64,000 bases of DNA, from positions 41,805,744 to 41,869,743 of the forward strand of contig NC_091929.1 of the NCBI RefSeq assembly GCF_041260155.1, read 5' to 3'. Each line of letters opens with the position of its first letter. Within the stretch, counting starts at the first letter, position 1. A program made the translations under genes and the position numbers. The notes beneath the pieces were generated by a model. That model saw only the letters and a list, made by a program, of their open reading frames with translations, had not been told where the DNA came from and did no database searches. Shown here piece by piece: positions 33,837 through 51,912 of this stretch. The DNA comes from Ptychodera flava. Its lineage: Eukaryota > Hemichordata > Enteropneusta > Ptychoderidae.

Positions 33837-34482
33837 CGCAATGATTTGTATTTTGCTTTCATGTGAAACGCGCGCGTGAGTGGACGCGATGAGTAGGGTG
33901 AACGCGATGAGTGGAGTGAACGCTATACAGCGGAGTTTCACCCGGAATCACATCCGGCAGAAACTAACTCACTACTGCGCAGACTCAAACGTGACGCATT
34001 CAATCGCTGGGAAAACCTGGCGTGAGCTGCCAAATTCCGGATAGGTTTGTACGAAATAGGAGAGACACAAGAGAAACTATTATAAATGATTTTATTTTTT
34101 TTAAATTCACCGACTTGAACCAAGTCTAGAGATACGGGAGAAACTATTAGAAATGATTTTTTTTAATTCACAGACTTGAAACAAGTCTAGTGTAAATGTC
34201 TGATTATGATTTCTGAACAGAAACATAATCATTCTATTAGTGACTCATCGTCAAAAACATCAGGCTTCGGCAACATTTAATGTAGCCCTTCAGGTCAGTT
34301 GAGACTGCACTCGGTGAGTGCAATGCGGCAGCTATGATTTTGTTTCTTGCTATGTAAAACGAGTAATATTTACAATCCCCGGGCATCAGATTTGTGTATC
34401 GTTATATGGTCAACATCGACTTTTATTTCTATAAACATACGTGTTCATTGGTGGACATTTTTCAGCACACCGGGAAGTAAAG
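33837..34482 (-). repeat. Right palindrome arm, middle piece
   Basis: Starts with the right cgcaatg target duplication and continues the R2 unit. It matches the left arm at about 12,575-13,150 in inverted order (for example cagactcaaa-gtgacgc, aggtttgtacgaaataggag, catcaggcttcggcaacatt, gagactgcactcggtgagtg). It stops at ggaagtaaag, where the second insertion begins. Confidence 0.85.
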
Positions 34483-34522
34483 GTAGAGAACAGGTACCAC
34501 CGTTGATGTTCGCATCGAAATA

Positions 34523-35503
34523 TTTGTACGATAGATTGGCCATGGGATTTGTACTATAGTTTGGCCATGGGATTTGTACTATAGTTTGGCCATGGGATTT
34601 GTACTATAGTTTGGCCATCGGATTTGTACAATAGTTTGTACATGGGATTTGTACTATAGTTTGGCCATGGGATTTGTACTATAGTTTGGCCATGGGATTT
34701 GTACTATAGTTTGGCCATGGGATTTGTACTATAGTTTGGCCATGGGATTTGTACTATAGTTTGGCCATGGGATTTGTACTATAGTTTGGGCATAGGATTT
34801 GTACTATAGTTTGGCCTTGGGATTTGTACGATAGTTTGGCCATGGGATTTGTACTATAGTTTAGCCATGGGATTTGTACTATAGTTGGCCATGGAATTTG
34901 TACTATAGTTATGGCCATGGGATTTGTACTATAGTTTGGCCATGGGATTTGTACTATAGTTTGGCCGTGGGATTTGTACCGTACTATAGTTTGGCCATGG
35001 GATTTGTACTATAGTTTGGCCATGGGATTTGTACTATAGTTTGGCCATGGGATTTGTACTATAGTTTGGCCATGGGATTTGTACTATAGTTTGGCCATGG
35101 GATTTGTACTATAGTTTGGCCATGGGATTTGTACTATAGTTTGGCCATGGGATTTGTACTATAGTTCGTAATAGTTTGGCCATGGGATTTGTACTATAGT
35201 TTGGCCATGGGATTTGTACTATAGTTTGGCCATGGGATTTGTACTATAGTTTGGCCATGGGATTTGTACTATAGTTTGGCCATGGGATTTTTACTATAGT
35301 TTGGCCATGGGATTTGTACTATAGTTATGGCCATGGGATTTGTACCGTACTATAGTTTGGCCATGGGATTTGTACTATAGTCTGGCCATGGGATTTGTAC
35401 TATAGTTATGGCCATGGGATTTGTACTATAGTTTGGCCATGGGATTTGTACTATAGTTTGGCCATGGGATTTGTACTATAGTTTGGCCATGGGATTAGTA
35501 ATA
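34523..35503 (+). repeat. 25 bp minisatellite, ~39 copies
   Basis: Highly uniform units of ggccatgggatttgtactat plus agttt. A few variants carry an extra gtacc or ta. High uniformity suggests recent expansion. Confidence 0.97.
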
Positions 35504-38500
35504 TATACTTCGTTCATACAGGCAAAAATTGAAACGTTTCAGCGACTTTATTTGTGATTTGTAAACACAGGGGATTAATAGTTTGGGTCCGCTCGTGTCC
35601 ATACTCACAAAATTAAGCCATTGTTTTGATATTTAAGACGTCTTAATGCGCCCTCTCGAGTTCAAAAGGTGTGTATGGCCAAGCATACTGCATAACAAGA
35701 TGGCTGAAACGAACGACGTCGTACTGGCTGTAAAGAATGTGAAAGAGGCTCCCCACCGAACTATCCAAAATGTTTTGTGTCGAGTTTGTGTTTTATTCGT
35801 TTCTAAATTGTGTTCCTACATTCTTATCCGATTGTTTGTGTTAATAAAAATGTTTGTTTCGCCTCGCCATAAGCTTTCCTCACACAAACAAAACATTACC
35901 GTCCACACTAATCCAACTTCCCTACAAATATCCGAGGCGAAACAAACATTTTTATTAACACAAACAATCGGATAAGAATGTAGGAACACATTTTAAAACG
36001 AATCAAACACAAACTTAATGACTCAATCGAATATTTTTGTTCCCAATTAATAAATCATATAGACAAATCTCAATTCTCGGTTTATGGCAATTTTGTCGAC
36101 TGATAAGTCTTTTCTTCAACATTCCATTCTAATTTCACCTACGGTATATAATATCCTAACCTCCTGTGACTTTCCTTCTAAACGTTGATTTGCCTTGTGC
36201 ACCAAAGAGATGCTGTATTTTATGCCAAACGATGAAAAAATATGTGAAGAAATAACCATGTATCAGTCAGTACGGCAGGCGAAACCCGACGGCCATACCG
36301 ATTGGAGACAGAGCAGAGTAGATCGAAACGCAAACGGGGTGTTATTATAGGAAAGGCGGTGACTTATTTTACAGCTGAATAAAAATGCTGTCTCTGGTTG
36401 TGTAAGTCTGTTGATCGAAATATATATTTTGTTCCCAGTTGATTAATCATGGGGGATGGCAGTCTCGATCTCCCCTTTATGGTTCGATATTTACTGACTC
36501 GTTCCCTCTCATTTTTGTCAATCAATGAAAGCATTTTCGTCTTCCATATTCAATATTACTTTGACCGATGTTACATCCTGACCTATACTGTCATTAGTTT
36601 TGACCAACGTACAAAGATATTGCCCATGCGTCCGGCTGATGAGATGTTTTGCAAAACGGTGAAGAAATGGGGGCCCGGGAGACATCGATGTCAGTCTTTC
36701 CGGACTGTTTACATGTAGCTAATAGGGGATATCAAAGGAGATGAATCAGTTAGTTGAATAAAACATAACTTTTCGGACTTATTTTATGTCAATTTTGTCA
36801 ATGTCGGACTTTTGATTCAAGAGAAACCAGAATCACCTACAGAGATGTCTGTATTAAACACGACGAACAATTGGGAATAGTTTGTTATGCTACTGTCGGT
36901 CTCAGTCGTGGTGTCTCTCCCATAAAATTTCGAAGCTATAGGTCTACACTTGTTGTTTTCGATTCACAGGTAGCGGTACACCGATGACCAGATATTGTAC
37001 TGTTCTTAAAACTAGTCTAAGCAATTTTACGACACTGCACTATTTGCCATCGTGAACGTCCTTGAATCTATGGACGTGACCATTGTTTTACTGCGCCCAT
37101 TAGAGTGTAAACCCCTGTTCGTTACCAGCAGAATACTTTTTAAAGTTCTGTACATCAGTGTACACTGTGTGTATAAGCCCTAAACCTAGTTTAATTCAAT
37201 TATGGAAAGGTATTAAAGAATAAAGGGTCGTTACAGTTGCTAAAATTGCGAGAAAAACGGCACTTTTTACTCAAATAGTCCTATTCACAAGCTCTATTGT
37301 TTTAAATCACGTCCATGGTGTGCTGTTGATTTTCATTCTTTCGTGCAATTTCATTCGCTTGAAGCAATTATCCTTTCATTTGACTGCTCTGTGGGACTCT
37401 TCTGAATATGTGTTTTGGATAAAAAGAACTCTACAGTGAAAGACATAAACTTCGACGGTGATAGGTATACAATATCGGTTCTCGACGGTGATAGGTATAC
37501 AATATCGGTTCGATGTGTGAAGATATACAGATTACAAGTTATTTTAGAAGTTCTCAAAACCAGTAAAAATAATTCTGCGCGCCACTTATTGATAATTTCT
37601 TCTTGTGAACGTCCTTGAATCCGTGACCGCGACCATTGTTTTCGAAGTGTTCGACGGTGGATGATCGGTAGATTAATGAAGATATATGTTACTGAACTAT
37701 CGTGTAATTGTTTAATAGCATGTTTAGGTAATAGAAGGTGTAGTCTGTAGGGGCGATACGGCGAAATTCCACGGCCCGAGGGAGCGTACATCGCATGGTT
37801 TCTTACAACGAACCATAGACAGAGCCGTCGGTTTCCATAGCTACTACGTGAAATCCGGCCTCACCGATGTCCCGGGCCGATGTCCCTGTCCTGATTCGGA
37901 GAACAACTTTCAAGCTGCGTGTTGAGGTTCAGATGTCCGATTTTTTCATATTCAAAAGGCTTATTGATTTACAGAGAACGCCCGTCTTGTTTTTAGCTTT
38001 AACTTAGCGCAAGATGGCAATTGAAAATTCAAATCCAAATAGCCAGTGGGAAAAAATAGACGACTCGCTCTCACCAGCGGTCGAGGTCGCAATGAAAAAA
38101 AAATCGAAGTCTCTGAAATCGGTATCATTGCTCCGCCACGTTTATTGTTGGTTGTACGGCCAGTTTAAAGTCACAGACTTTCTTCAAGGTAAAGTTCATA
38201 TAATTGCCATACCGCGAAGTTCCCTGTGCATTTCAATATGTCTATTTGGAATCAAAAGCGCCACGGACATTCGATCGATGGTGATGAACTTTCTCCAGGG
38301 CGTGACATGTCCCAGTTACGAACTTTACCGGTTTTCGATACGAAATATGCAATATATTATCAGCGTTGTTCACGTTGTGTTTTGAGTTTGATATGGAATA
38401 TAATTTATAACAGGAAAACACTAACAATTAGAGTGACGATAGAGACCATGCCCGATACGGAAAAATTGACATCAACTACTTGCAATGAGCAGTGACCTGA

Positions 38501-39597
38501 AACTTCAGACTGATATATAAACGTCGACAATATAAAACATTGAAATGCCGGAGAGAGAGAGGGAGAGAGAGGTTTACGCTGTCGCGAACTGATTATACTC
38601 TTTCGGATATGACTTCGGTGTAGACGATACACAGACATCGAAAATGTACACCTACTTTCCAGAAATTCGACTAATCTTATAATAAAGAGTGGAACAAATC
38701 CAAAAGTGTTGGTGGAAGTAAATCTTCAGATGTTGGTTTCTAAAGTTAGATAATACTTACAGAAATATGGTCGTCATAGTCTTCTTTAAAAACTATTATC
38801 TTCAACACCACGTTTCTTATGATCGGTGATGTCATTTTTTATTATTTTTACAAACTTTCAATGCATCAAACGCTATAAGACTATCTCATCTGCCTGTCAA
38901 GGAGTTACAATATATTTCCAAGGGCTGGCACACGATGTCAACTTACGTGTCGTCCGTCGAGCGGCGGTGGCAGTCTCACAGATTGTTCCGTTTGTAATCG
39001 CGGCCACTTTGATTTTGATGTGACACCAACGTGCGTTTGAGGTTTTTTTGTTACGAAATTTGTCGACCTCACAAAATTTCACAGTCCATGCTTTGAAGCA
39101 GTCTCAACATGGCAAAAATGTCTCGCTTAAATTTCATCCTGGTCGTTCCAAATTAAATTCGACCACTAAATTATTTCGGCAGTTTTAATTTCCTATTAAT
39201 TCGACGTTTTTCAAATCGTAATGAATTTTTTCTGGTCGAATTGATAGGGTTTGGTATCAAGCTTATCTCTTCGTCGGACCAGTATACCGCGAGATGTAGT
39301 ACTGTGTTCGGCAGCCATGGCGAAAGTGAATATTGTGTGTTGGCTGTTGTTTGTTTTATGTTACAAATACCTGTCGCGTGAGGGCGTTTGAAACGCTTCT
39401 GAAGCGGCTCAGTCTGTCCACACAGCGATTTGCGGATAGAGTTAATCCCTACAACGGCTCTGGTCGGGCCGACTAAACCGTCTCAAATCTGAAACGCTTC
39501 AGAACCATTTCGGAGTGTCCACACATAACTTTCTGTGTCAGTATTGGCCCAGAACCGTTTCAGAGACGTTTCAATGGCCTGTGTATGAACGGCATAA
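35504..39597. other. Interior of 5.2 kb insertion; possible exons, no confident gene
   Basis: Two stretches look coding. 35,699 onward reads MAETNDVVLAVKNVKEAPHR from an ATG in good context. 38,014-38,187 reads MAIENSNPNSQWEKIDDSLS through LYGQFKVTDFLQ and ends at a caag/gtaaag donor. Neither has a recognised domain or a visible partner exon. Other content: a direct repeat at 36,035-36,250 and 36,425-36,665, a doubled 30 bp unit at 37,455-37,515, a repeated gaacgtccttgaat segment (37,053; 37,607), and a mirrored gaaacgctt/aaccgtttc MITE-like tract at 39,385-39,590. Confidence 0.25.
35783..36015. repeat. Long near-perfect inverted repeat (hairpin)
   Basis: Arms of 58 bp, 35,809-35,866 and 35,933-35,990, are exact inverted complements (starting tgtgttcctacattcttatc), with a 66 bp loop. 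Weaker pairing extends both arms outward to about 83 bp. This is strong cruciform potential; it may be a recent small transposon or a templated inversion. Confidence 0.92.
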
Positions 39598-39643
39598 TAG
39601 TTTGGCCATGGGATTTGTACTATAGTTTGGCCATGGGATTTGT
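39598..39643 (+). repeat. Two outlying copies of the 25 bp minisatellite
   Basis: Two consecutive tagtttggccatgggatttg units, 4.1 kb beyond the main array and close to the right end of the insertion. Confidence 0.93.
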
Positions 39644-39670
39644 ACGGATTATTCTTATTTCCATCGCCAT

Positions 39671-39945
39671 GCCATTCTGTACGCCTTTTTTCCTGGGTCT
39701 CTTAAAATAATTGCTTGAATCATCACATCTTGTGAAAAACGTTCAGTCTTTCACGATATTTAATGAGACAAAAATTTGTGAGACACAGAAGTTGAATTGC
39801 GTGAAGAGATATTCCTGTTACTAGATGAAGAATGTCCAAGTTGCAAATTTGATCGGGGCAAAAGTGCAGGTCTAAAAATCCTCCAGCCACCTTGAGAGAT
39901 ACTCTGGAAATGTCTTCAGTTAGAAAGCGCCTCTGATGGAGCAAT
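39671..39945 (-). repeat. Right palindrome arm, outer piece
   Basis: Matches the left arm at about 12,285-12,560 in inverted order: catcacatcttgtgaaa, cacagaagttgaattgcgtg, tactagatgaagaatgtcc-aagttg, cttcagttagaaagcgcct. Similarity fades after 39,945. Confidence 0.82.
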
Positions 39946-40784
39946 GTGTCTGCTGCCTTCCTTAATTGCAAGAGGAAGTACTGAGCAACGAAACATGTAC
40001 ACATAAATTACGTTTGGTGGGAAAGTTTAGTGTTGAAACCAAAATTTTGTACATATAGTCAGTTTAAGAGTTTTTTGGAAACCGAAATAAACTATTTGAC
40101 TGCAGCATTTTATCCTAAGCCGTAGATTCTTTCTGAGCACTCCTGAATTTGCGTTTGCGCCAATTTCATAAATCAATGCGCTGTCGTGAAACTATACATT
40201 TTCAAACCACTTGAAATCACGTCTTGATTTAGAAAGTTAACTGTCTGTCTGTCTGTCTGTCATGAAGATAGCTATGTGGTGATGTCATCAGAAATGGCTT
40301 GCCATGAGTTGTATCTGTGTGCCGAATTGTAAGCCGTTTAGTGCAACAGTGTTCCAAGTTGAACGGTGACTGAGATACACTTAAGTAGGTCAAAGGTCAT
40401 TCAAGGTCATCAAAAATATTTGAAAATATTTTAGCCCCATACTTACCACTATCCAACAAAAGGAGACTCCTAACCTTATACTGAAATACATTGATTTTGC
40501 ATAATTATGAGATATGATAAAATATCAGTTTAATCACTTAAAATTGTCTCCACAACAACAGGGTCAATGACGTTGAAAGTTGGTATATAGCATCTCTGTA
40601 GTACGGTCTAAGAAGAATCAGAACAGATTTTTGTTGGGTCAAGGTTTCTACAAATTAGGAGGAATATAAAATTTGAATACAATATGGCAGCCAGGTCACG
40701 TGACCAATCGAAATATAAGAGTCAGGTGCACTAGTATTCATTAGGCTTAAAGCCTTGCAAGTTTGAAAATGCTGCGCGAAGCAG
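39946..40784. other. No gene; repeat-like DNA
   Basis: Contains a short (CTGT)n run near 40,241-40,262 and aaggtcattcaaggtcatc near 40,390. This style resembles the dispersed repeat ending in (CAGA)n at 4.8 kb. No ORF of interest. Confidence 0.5.
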
Positions 40785-40920
40785 TTTTGGATATCTACCT
40801 TTGCAATAATTTACGGAAGAAGAGGGAGAGATAGAGTAAATACAATAGGGGCCCTACCCGCATAGGGCTTGGGCCCCTAAATTTTGTACTGTGAGCCATA
40901 CGAGTTTACTGTCAACTGTT
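40785..40920 (+). repeat. Dispersed repeat R1, copy 2
   Basis: Same orientation and near-identical sequence to 5,125-5,265, including the ccctacccgcatagggcttg hairpin. Confidence 0.85.
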
Positions 40921-41621
40921 CGTTTGTTTTACATCTGTTCAGCAACCAGCCGCCCAATGTCGTGCATATTGTTCAGTACAGCAAGGTTGGTCGATCGAGT
41001 CACCTTGCTCTACAACCATAGTTGTAAACAGGCGCTAAGACAATTTATCATCTGTGAGGGATTCTTTCTATTCAACTGAGTACATTCCAAAGCTTGATTT
41101 AGGTTCTGACTTGATGATGTGGCCACCGTGGGCGATTACGTTGGGGGGGGTTCAGTTATAACGGCCTGGGATGGGCCGGCAAATTCTTCTCGTGTGTCAG
41201 TCAAAATAAATGAACTTCACCCATTGCCCACCAAAAATTGATAACCCCCTTTTAAGATGACAAAAATTTCATGACACCCACCCCTATATTGCTTGAATAA
41301 GTATAAATCTAATTTTGAATGATGACACTGGCCATTACCGATGCATAGATACAATATAACATCGTGCAAAGACTTTTCCAAGATCCTGCCCTTCTTTCAG
41401 ATCTCGTATACACTGTACACTGTGTCTCGGAAGATTAAAAAGTTCTTCATCACTTGTGTTGCTACCAATCTTATGACAACAACATCATCATCCTCTTCCT
41501 CGGCAAAAAAGCTCTGAGTCTGATATGTCACCAGGTTGACTGAAAGCTGTAACATTATTTAAACCATATTTTCACCGGAACTCACTTCCAAGGGAACTTG
41601 TGCATTTTCACATAGACAGAC
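40921..41621. other. No gene seen
   Basis: AT-rich DNA with a G run near 41,142-41,150. Nothing else supportable. Confidence 0.5.
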
Positions 41622-41715
41622 TGTAAAGCCCAGTGTGCGGGCGCTCCGTACCTCCGCCTCCGTCCTTTCGGGGATGGTGGTACGGAGCGCCCGCACACGA
41701 CGACTGGGCTTTACA
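41622..41715. mobile_element. 94 bp palindromic MITE-like element
   Basis: tgtaaagcccagt at the left and actgggctttaca at the right. Between them gtgcgggcgctccgtacc is matched by ggtacggagcgcccgcac, with a ~30 nt loop. A half copy lies at 5,308-5,360. Confidence 0.75.
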
Positions 41716-42859
41716 ATCTACAAAAATACTGTAATATAATATTAAGGCTGCTTTATTTAACACATGTGGGATTGTATTAGAATTTTTTTTAAGTATCATT
41801 TATTGACTATACTTGTAAGCAAACAAACATGAACACAAATAAAACTCTCTGTTGGTCCTTTATTGTCTATGGAAATAACCATACGTAACAAACAAACAAA
41901 CAAACAAGGAGCCATAATTCCCTGAGGTGTGGATTGCGCTGAGTGCGAGCCCAACTATTGTTGAGCCATCAGCTGTATAAAATCTGGCCTATGGCCCGAC
42001 ACAGAGGATGAATAAACGTAAATAACGCTCGTGTCAGTGAATCAAAATTTTACTGCGAAAGACAAAGATAAAACACGAAGGATGGACCGTGGATAGAGAC
42101 AAGGAGGTAGCAATCAAGCGATATCACGCTTTTTAAGAGATATTCTAGATATACGAGACAATCGCCACTTCCCATTTCAAACTCCGAAATAAAATCACTG
42201 ACAAAGGCAAACCTTCAGCATGTTCAGTACTGCCAGGACCAGCAATCCCAAAGACGTTTGTCAACAGTGAAGGACGCCCTCATCGCCGAACCTGATCCAC
42301 ACTGTACCGAGGTTTGTAGTTTGACTGCGAATCGCACACACCAAGCTCACTCATTAGAGTATAAAAGAAAAAACTTGTTTATTCAAAATCGGTAAATATT
42401 TACATTTGTTCACTTGACAATGCTTTTGAGCGGTGAAAGGTCGTCCTAGTCACGTGGTTCATGACATCATTGATGTTTTCAATTTGCTTCACCAATGCGA
42501 CAACACGTGACCGTATCAGAAGTTTCGGTCGGAATTTCAATAAAAAAGTATAAAATCATACTGAGGTACAAAGACTGACTTGATTGGAAACAAAGAAAAT
42601 TATCATAGCAAAATAATACGATGGCAATTTCCACACTATCCACGACAGTTTAATCCAAACAACTGCGTTGAGCTGATTGTTTTTGAATCTTAAGAAAATC
42701 GAACCAAGCGTTAAATCCCAGTGCCATTTCAAACAAGAACAGCCGCAGACATGAAAGTATATATTTGCAGTAGGTCTATCATATACTCTGTGAGATTCCT
42801 ACGTAATTGTAACTTATAATTGTTTACAATCTCAAGAATTGTCAGTCATTCAAACTTAA
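41716..42859. other. No gene recognised
   Basis: Includes a short (AAAC)n run near 41,888. Near 42,000-42,100 there is tataaa-bearing sequence, but no exon could be linked to it. Confidence 0.5.
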
Positions 42860-43096
42860 AGGGCGGTGGTCGTCGGAACGGCGCTCAAAGGTCACTAGGG
42901 ACCCTACGACCGATGTAAACACTGTATCCAAGCTACATTGGCGATTGATGAAAGTCAAAACATGTTTGTCTTAATGTACATCGTAAAATTTAAATGTCGC
43001 AGCTATTTTGACATGGTGCATCTATATATAGTGTATGAAAAGCATTGTTTGTAAACAAGAAAGTTGCACATGCGCAGTTCCGACGACCACTGCCCT
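42860..43096. mobile_element. TTAA-target MITE (piggyBac/Kolobok type)
   Basis: TTAA at 42,856-42,859 and 43,097-43,100 flank an element with inverted ends agggcggtggtcgtcggaac and gttccgacgaccactgccct. It is 237 bp and non-coding. TTAA duplication is typical of piggyBac and Kolobok families. Confidence 0.85.
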
Positions 43097-43394
43097 TTAA
43101 AGATAACCAGTCAACGAAATGAGAAATTCAAAATATACCGTTCCTATGTGTTCAGGATTGTATCAGTGATCAATATATCGAGATCAATGGAAAATAATTA
43201 AGAATCATTGGAGTTGTGCAAAAGGCACCATTCTTGAAAATTAAATTGTGACCAAAAATCGAGTTGACAGCTAAAACGTAAAGATGAGTGAAAATTTACA
43301 CTGGTCGAGACAAGGAATTCACTTATGTCGAAATAGAAGAGTTCTGGAAATGTAACAAAATGGAAGACGAATTACATATGAGTAATACTGGAAT

Positions 43395-43399
<5 letters not shown>

Positions 43400-43461
<62 letters not shown>
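43400..43461. repeat. (GA)n microsatellite
   Basis: About 31 ga units. Confidence 0.97.
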
Positions 43462-43464
<3 letters not shown>

Positions 43465-43664
43465 TTTGAGATAAAGTAGTGTTTTAAAGAATATGTTTCA
43501 AAGAATATTGCAGATCTGACATATATAGAGATATACTGAGAACATGAAGAACACAGAAAAATGTATGAAACAAAGAATACATGAACTTATAGTAGCAAGT
43601 TGTCGGTATAATTCCCTGATTTTGAAATAAAAGTCAAAACCATAGCACATCACCACAAGAATTC

Positions 43665-43670
43665 TTTATT
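43665..43670 (-). terminator. Poly(A) signal AATAAA of the minus-strand gene
   Basis: tttatt on the plus strand reads AATAAA on the minus strand, 111 nt after the stop codon at 43,781-43,783. Confidence 0.7.
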
Positions 43671-43780
43671 TTGTATCAAAATGCACTAAAATTGATGCAA
43701 AATGAGAGCTATTTTTGTCTGTCCGTTTGTTGTTTGTTCGATCGTGCGTTTGTAATTCGTCGTTTGCTATGTAGCTATTT

Positions 43781-49892
<6,112 letters not shown>

Positions 49893-51912
49893 CTGAAAAA
49901 AAGAAAAGAGAAATAAAGTTACAGCTAGTAAAATAAAAACAAATAAATCAAAATACACAAAAAGTATTTATTTGTAATCTACAAAAACGTTTTATCATGT
50001 CGCGATTAGGCCTAGTAGCTTTGTCAATCATAGAACATATATAAGAATCACAAATCTGAAAAATAATAAAAATAAAAAAATAATTTTTATTGAATCTAGA
50101 TACTTTGGTATGTCGCTGGCAGGAAAACATAAATCTATATGCTGTTTGTGTCAGTTCGTGTGTTTACATCCTTGACTTTTTGTCGGGTCCAAAATGTCCA
50201 ATTTATTCCAGCTCGCGGCAGGAAAAAGTTTGATCGAAAAGTCAGTCAGAATCTGTTGAGTCACCTAGGCTGGGGATCAACGGCGAAAAATAATGATATT
50301 GTACACTTTGTAATGCACATGGAAATTAAGTCAAAGAATTTTGTCATGCAAAAGACATTTCATTTCTAGTTGCCGCGGCATGGCAACTAAAACTAGACCA
50401 CAGTATCGTTAACATCACCTTAAAACAATTTGTCAAAGGCGGTCAATACACTCTAAGGATCTACCGTGTCAGACAGAGGCGAATGAGTCATTTTCCGGGC
50501 ATATTTTGATCTGTTTTATTTTAAGACGAATCGGTCATGAAAAGATCCGCAGAAGATGATTTGATTTACATTCCATCCGAACGTAAACTTTACCCCATTT
50601 TTGTCCGAAATAAGTCTATCTATCACAAGGTACTCTAATAACTTGGAATTTGTGAAGCCCCGTCAGCCGTAAATTTTGATGCTTTTCCCAGTATATTTAT
50701 TCTGCGGGTGTAGTACAGATTTCTTGTTCTACTCCCATACTCCCGTGACGATGTCGAATGTCCAAGACCAACTGTCAGTTAAACCTTTGTGTGTAGTTCC
50801 AAATGGCATTATTGACAACTGAAGTTCAGTCCGGGCTGGAATTTTGTTGATAATAACAGTGCAAAAGGTTTGTTGGCAAGGCTGAAGTTTTGTGTTTCAG
50901 ATTTGTCAGTGAAAAGATAAAGTGAGTTTGCCGTTTGATAAGTAAGAAGTACTGAAAACATCATCAAAAGACATCCATTGTCCTTTGAGTCTTCAACCGG
51001 GATGGTCTTCAGCGCGAGGAATTGACGAAGTGGGACCGGGCCCTCGGAAGTGACCCCTTAACCCTTATTGAGACGTGTAACATGAACAAGCTGTTTAAAG
51101 TTTGACATGGATAAGTAGACACAGATTTCATAAACTCTGGTAGCATGCAGTCACAGCGAGAAACGACAGTCAAAGATCGCTACTCGTTAGAAAGACCTTT
51201 GGTATCATGACAATCCTTTCTGTCGTCAATCAGACGATATCGCATCATTCGTCAATCTTGTTGTAGTCGCCCTGGGCTAAAACTGAAGGTAATATAGCTG
51301 GGGCATTTTTTGTTAATGCAGTTTCGTGTTCTGCTTCAAAAATCGCGTCGAAATTCCACATTATTAACTTCTCAACACAGTCTGTATTGAGTGCTATGCC
51401 TGATTTTTTGTTGTTGACGATTGAACTAAATTCGGACTGAATTTCATTTGTCAATAATACCATAGCAAATTGTGTACAATGCTTTGTTCATTAAAGATTA
51501 ATTTCTTATATGTCAATATTCTTTCTGAAGAAGAAAAAATATACTTGTTTTCCGAAACAGAAGTAACGAAAGTATCGCCATATGTTAGTTTTATTGCCCC
51601 TTCCATAAACTTTATTATTTTCACAATGTATGTGTAACTACCGTATGCGTGCCACTGTGCTCATGGGCACAAGTATCGGGAACGATGTCTTGTTTGGACT
51701 GGCGCGTGCTCAGCCCCAGGTCGAAATTACATCCGTACATAGTTGAGTGCGCCACCAAATTGCAATGATTACCTTTATCGACTATTCGGATCTCCAAGGG
51801 TATCGTATATGAATTGTATATGTACTTTTGACAGTCACCGTAAATTTAATTTCTTCTTTGTTACATTGTTGCATGAGAGATGAATAACAATGACTTTGCA
51901 ACATGAAATTAC
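49893..51912. other. No exon found; upstream intron expected
   Basis: Should hold the intron upstream of the 49.8 kb exon. 51,400-51,470 has attcggactgaatttcattt and gtcaataata, a piece of the M2 repeat core. No further exon could be supported. Confidence 0.4.

Larger units (their letters stand above)
34483..39670. mobile_element. 5.2 kb insertion bounded by a 25 bp minisatellite
   Basis: The left arm runs ggaagtaaag straight into atatgctgtacatc. Here ggaagtaaag ends at 34,482 and gccattctgtacgcc resumes at 39,671. The intervening 5.2 kb carries ~39 copies of the ggccatgggatttgtactat unit near its left end and two copies (39,598-39,643) near its right end. No terminal inverted repeat or target duplication was found. 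It could be an unknown element, a captured segment or a deletion in the left arm. Confidence 0.6.

Noticed and set aside
41622-41715. Rho-independent terminator or structured ncRNA
   Set aside because: The context is eukaryotic and a half copy at 5.3 kb shows it is a dispersed palindromic element.
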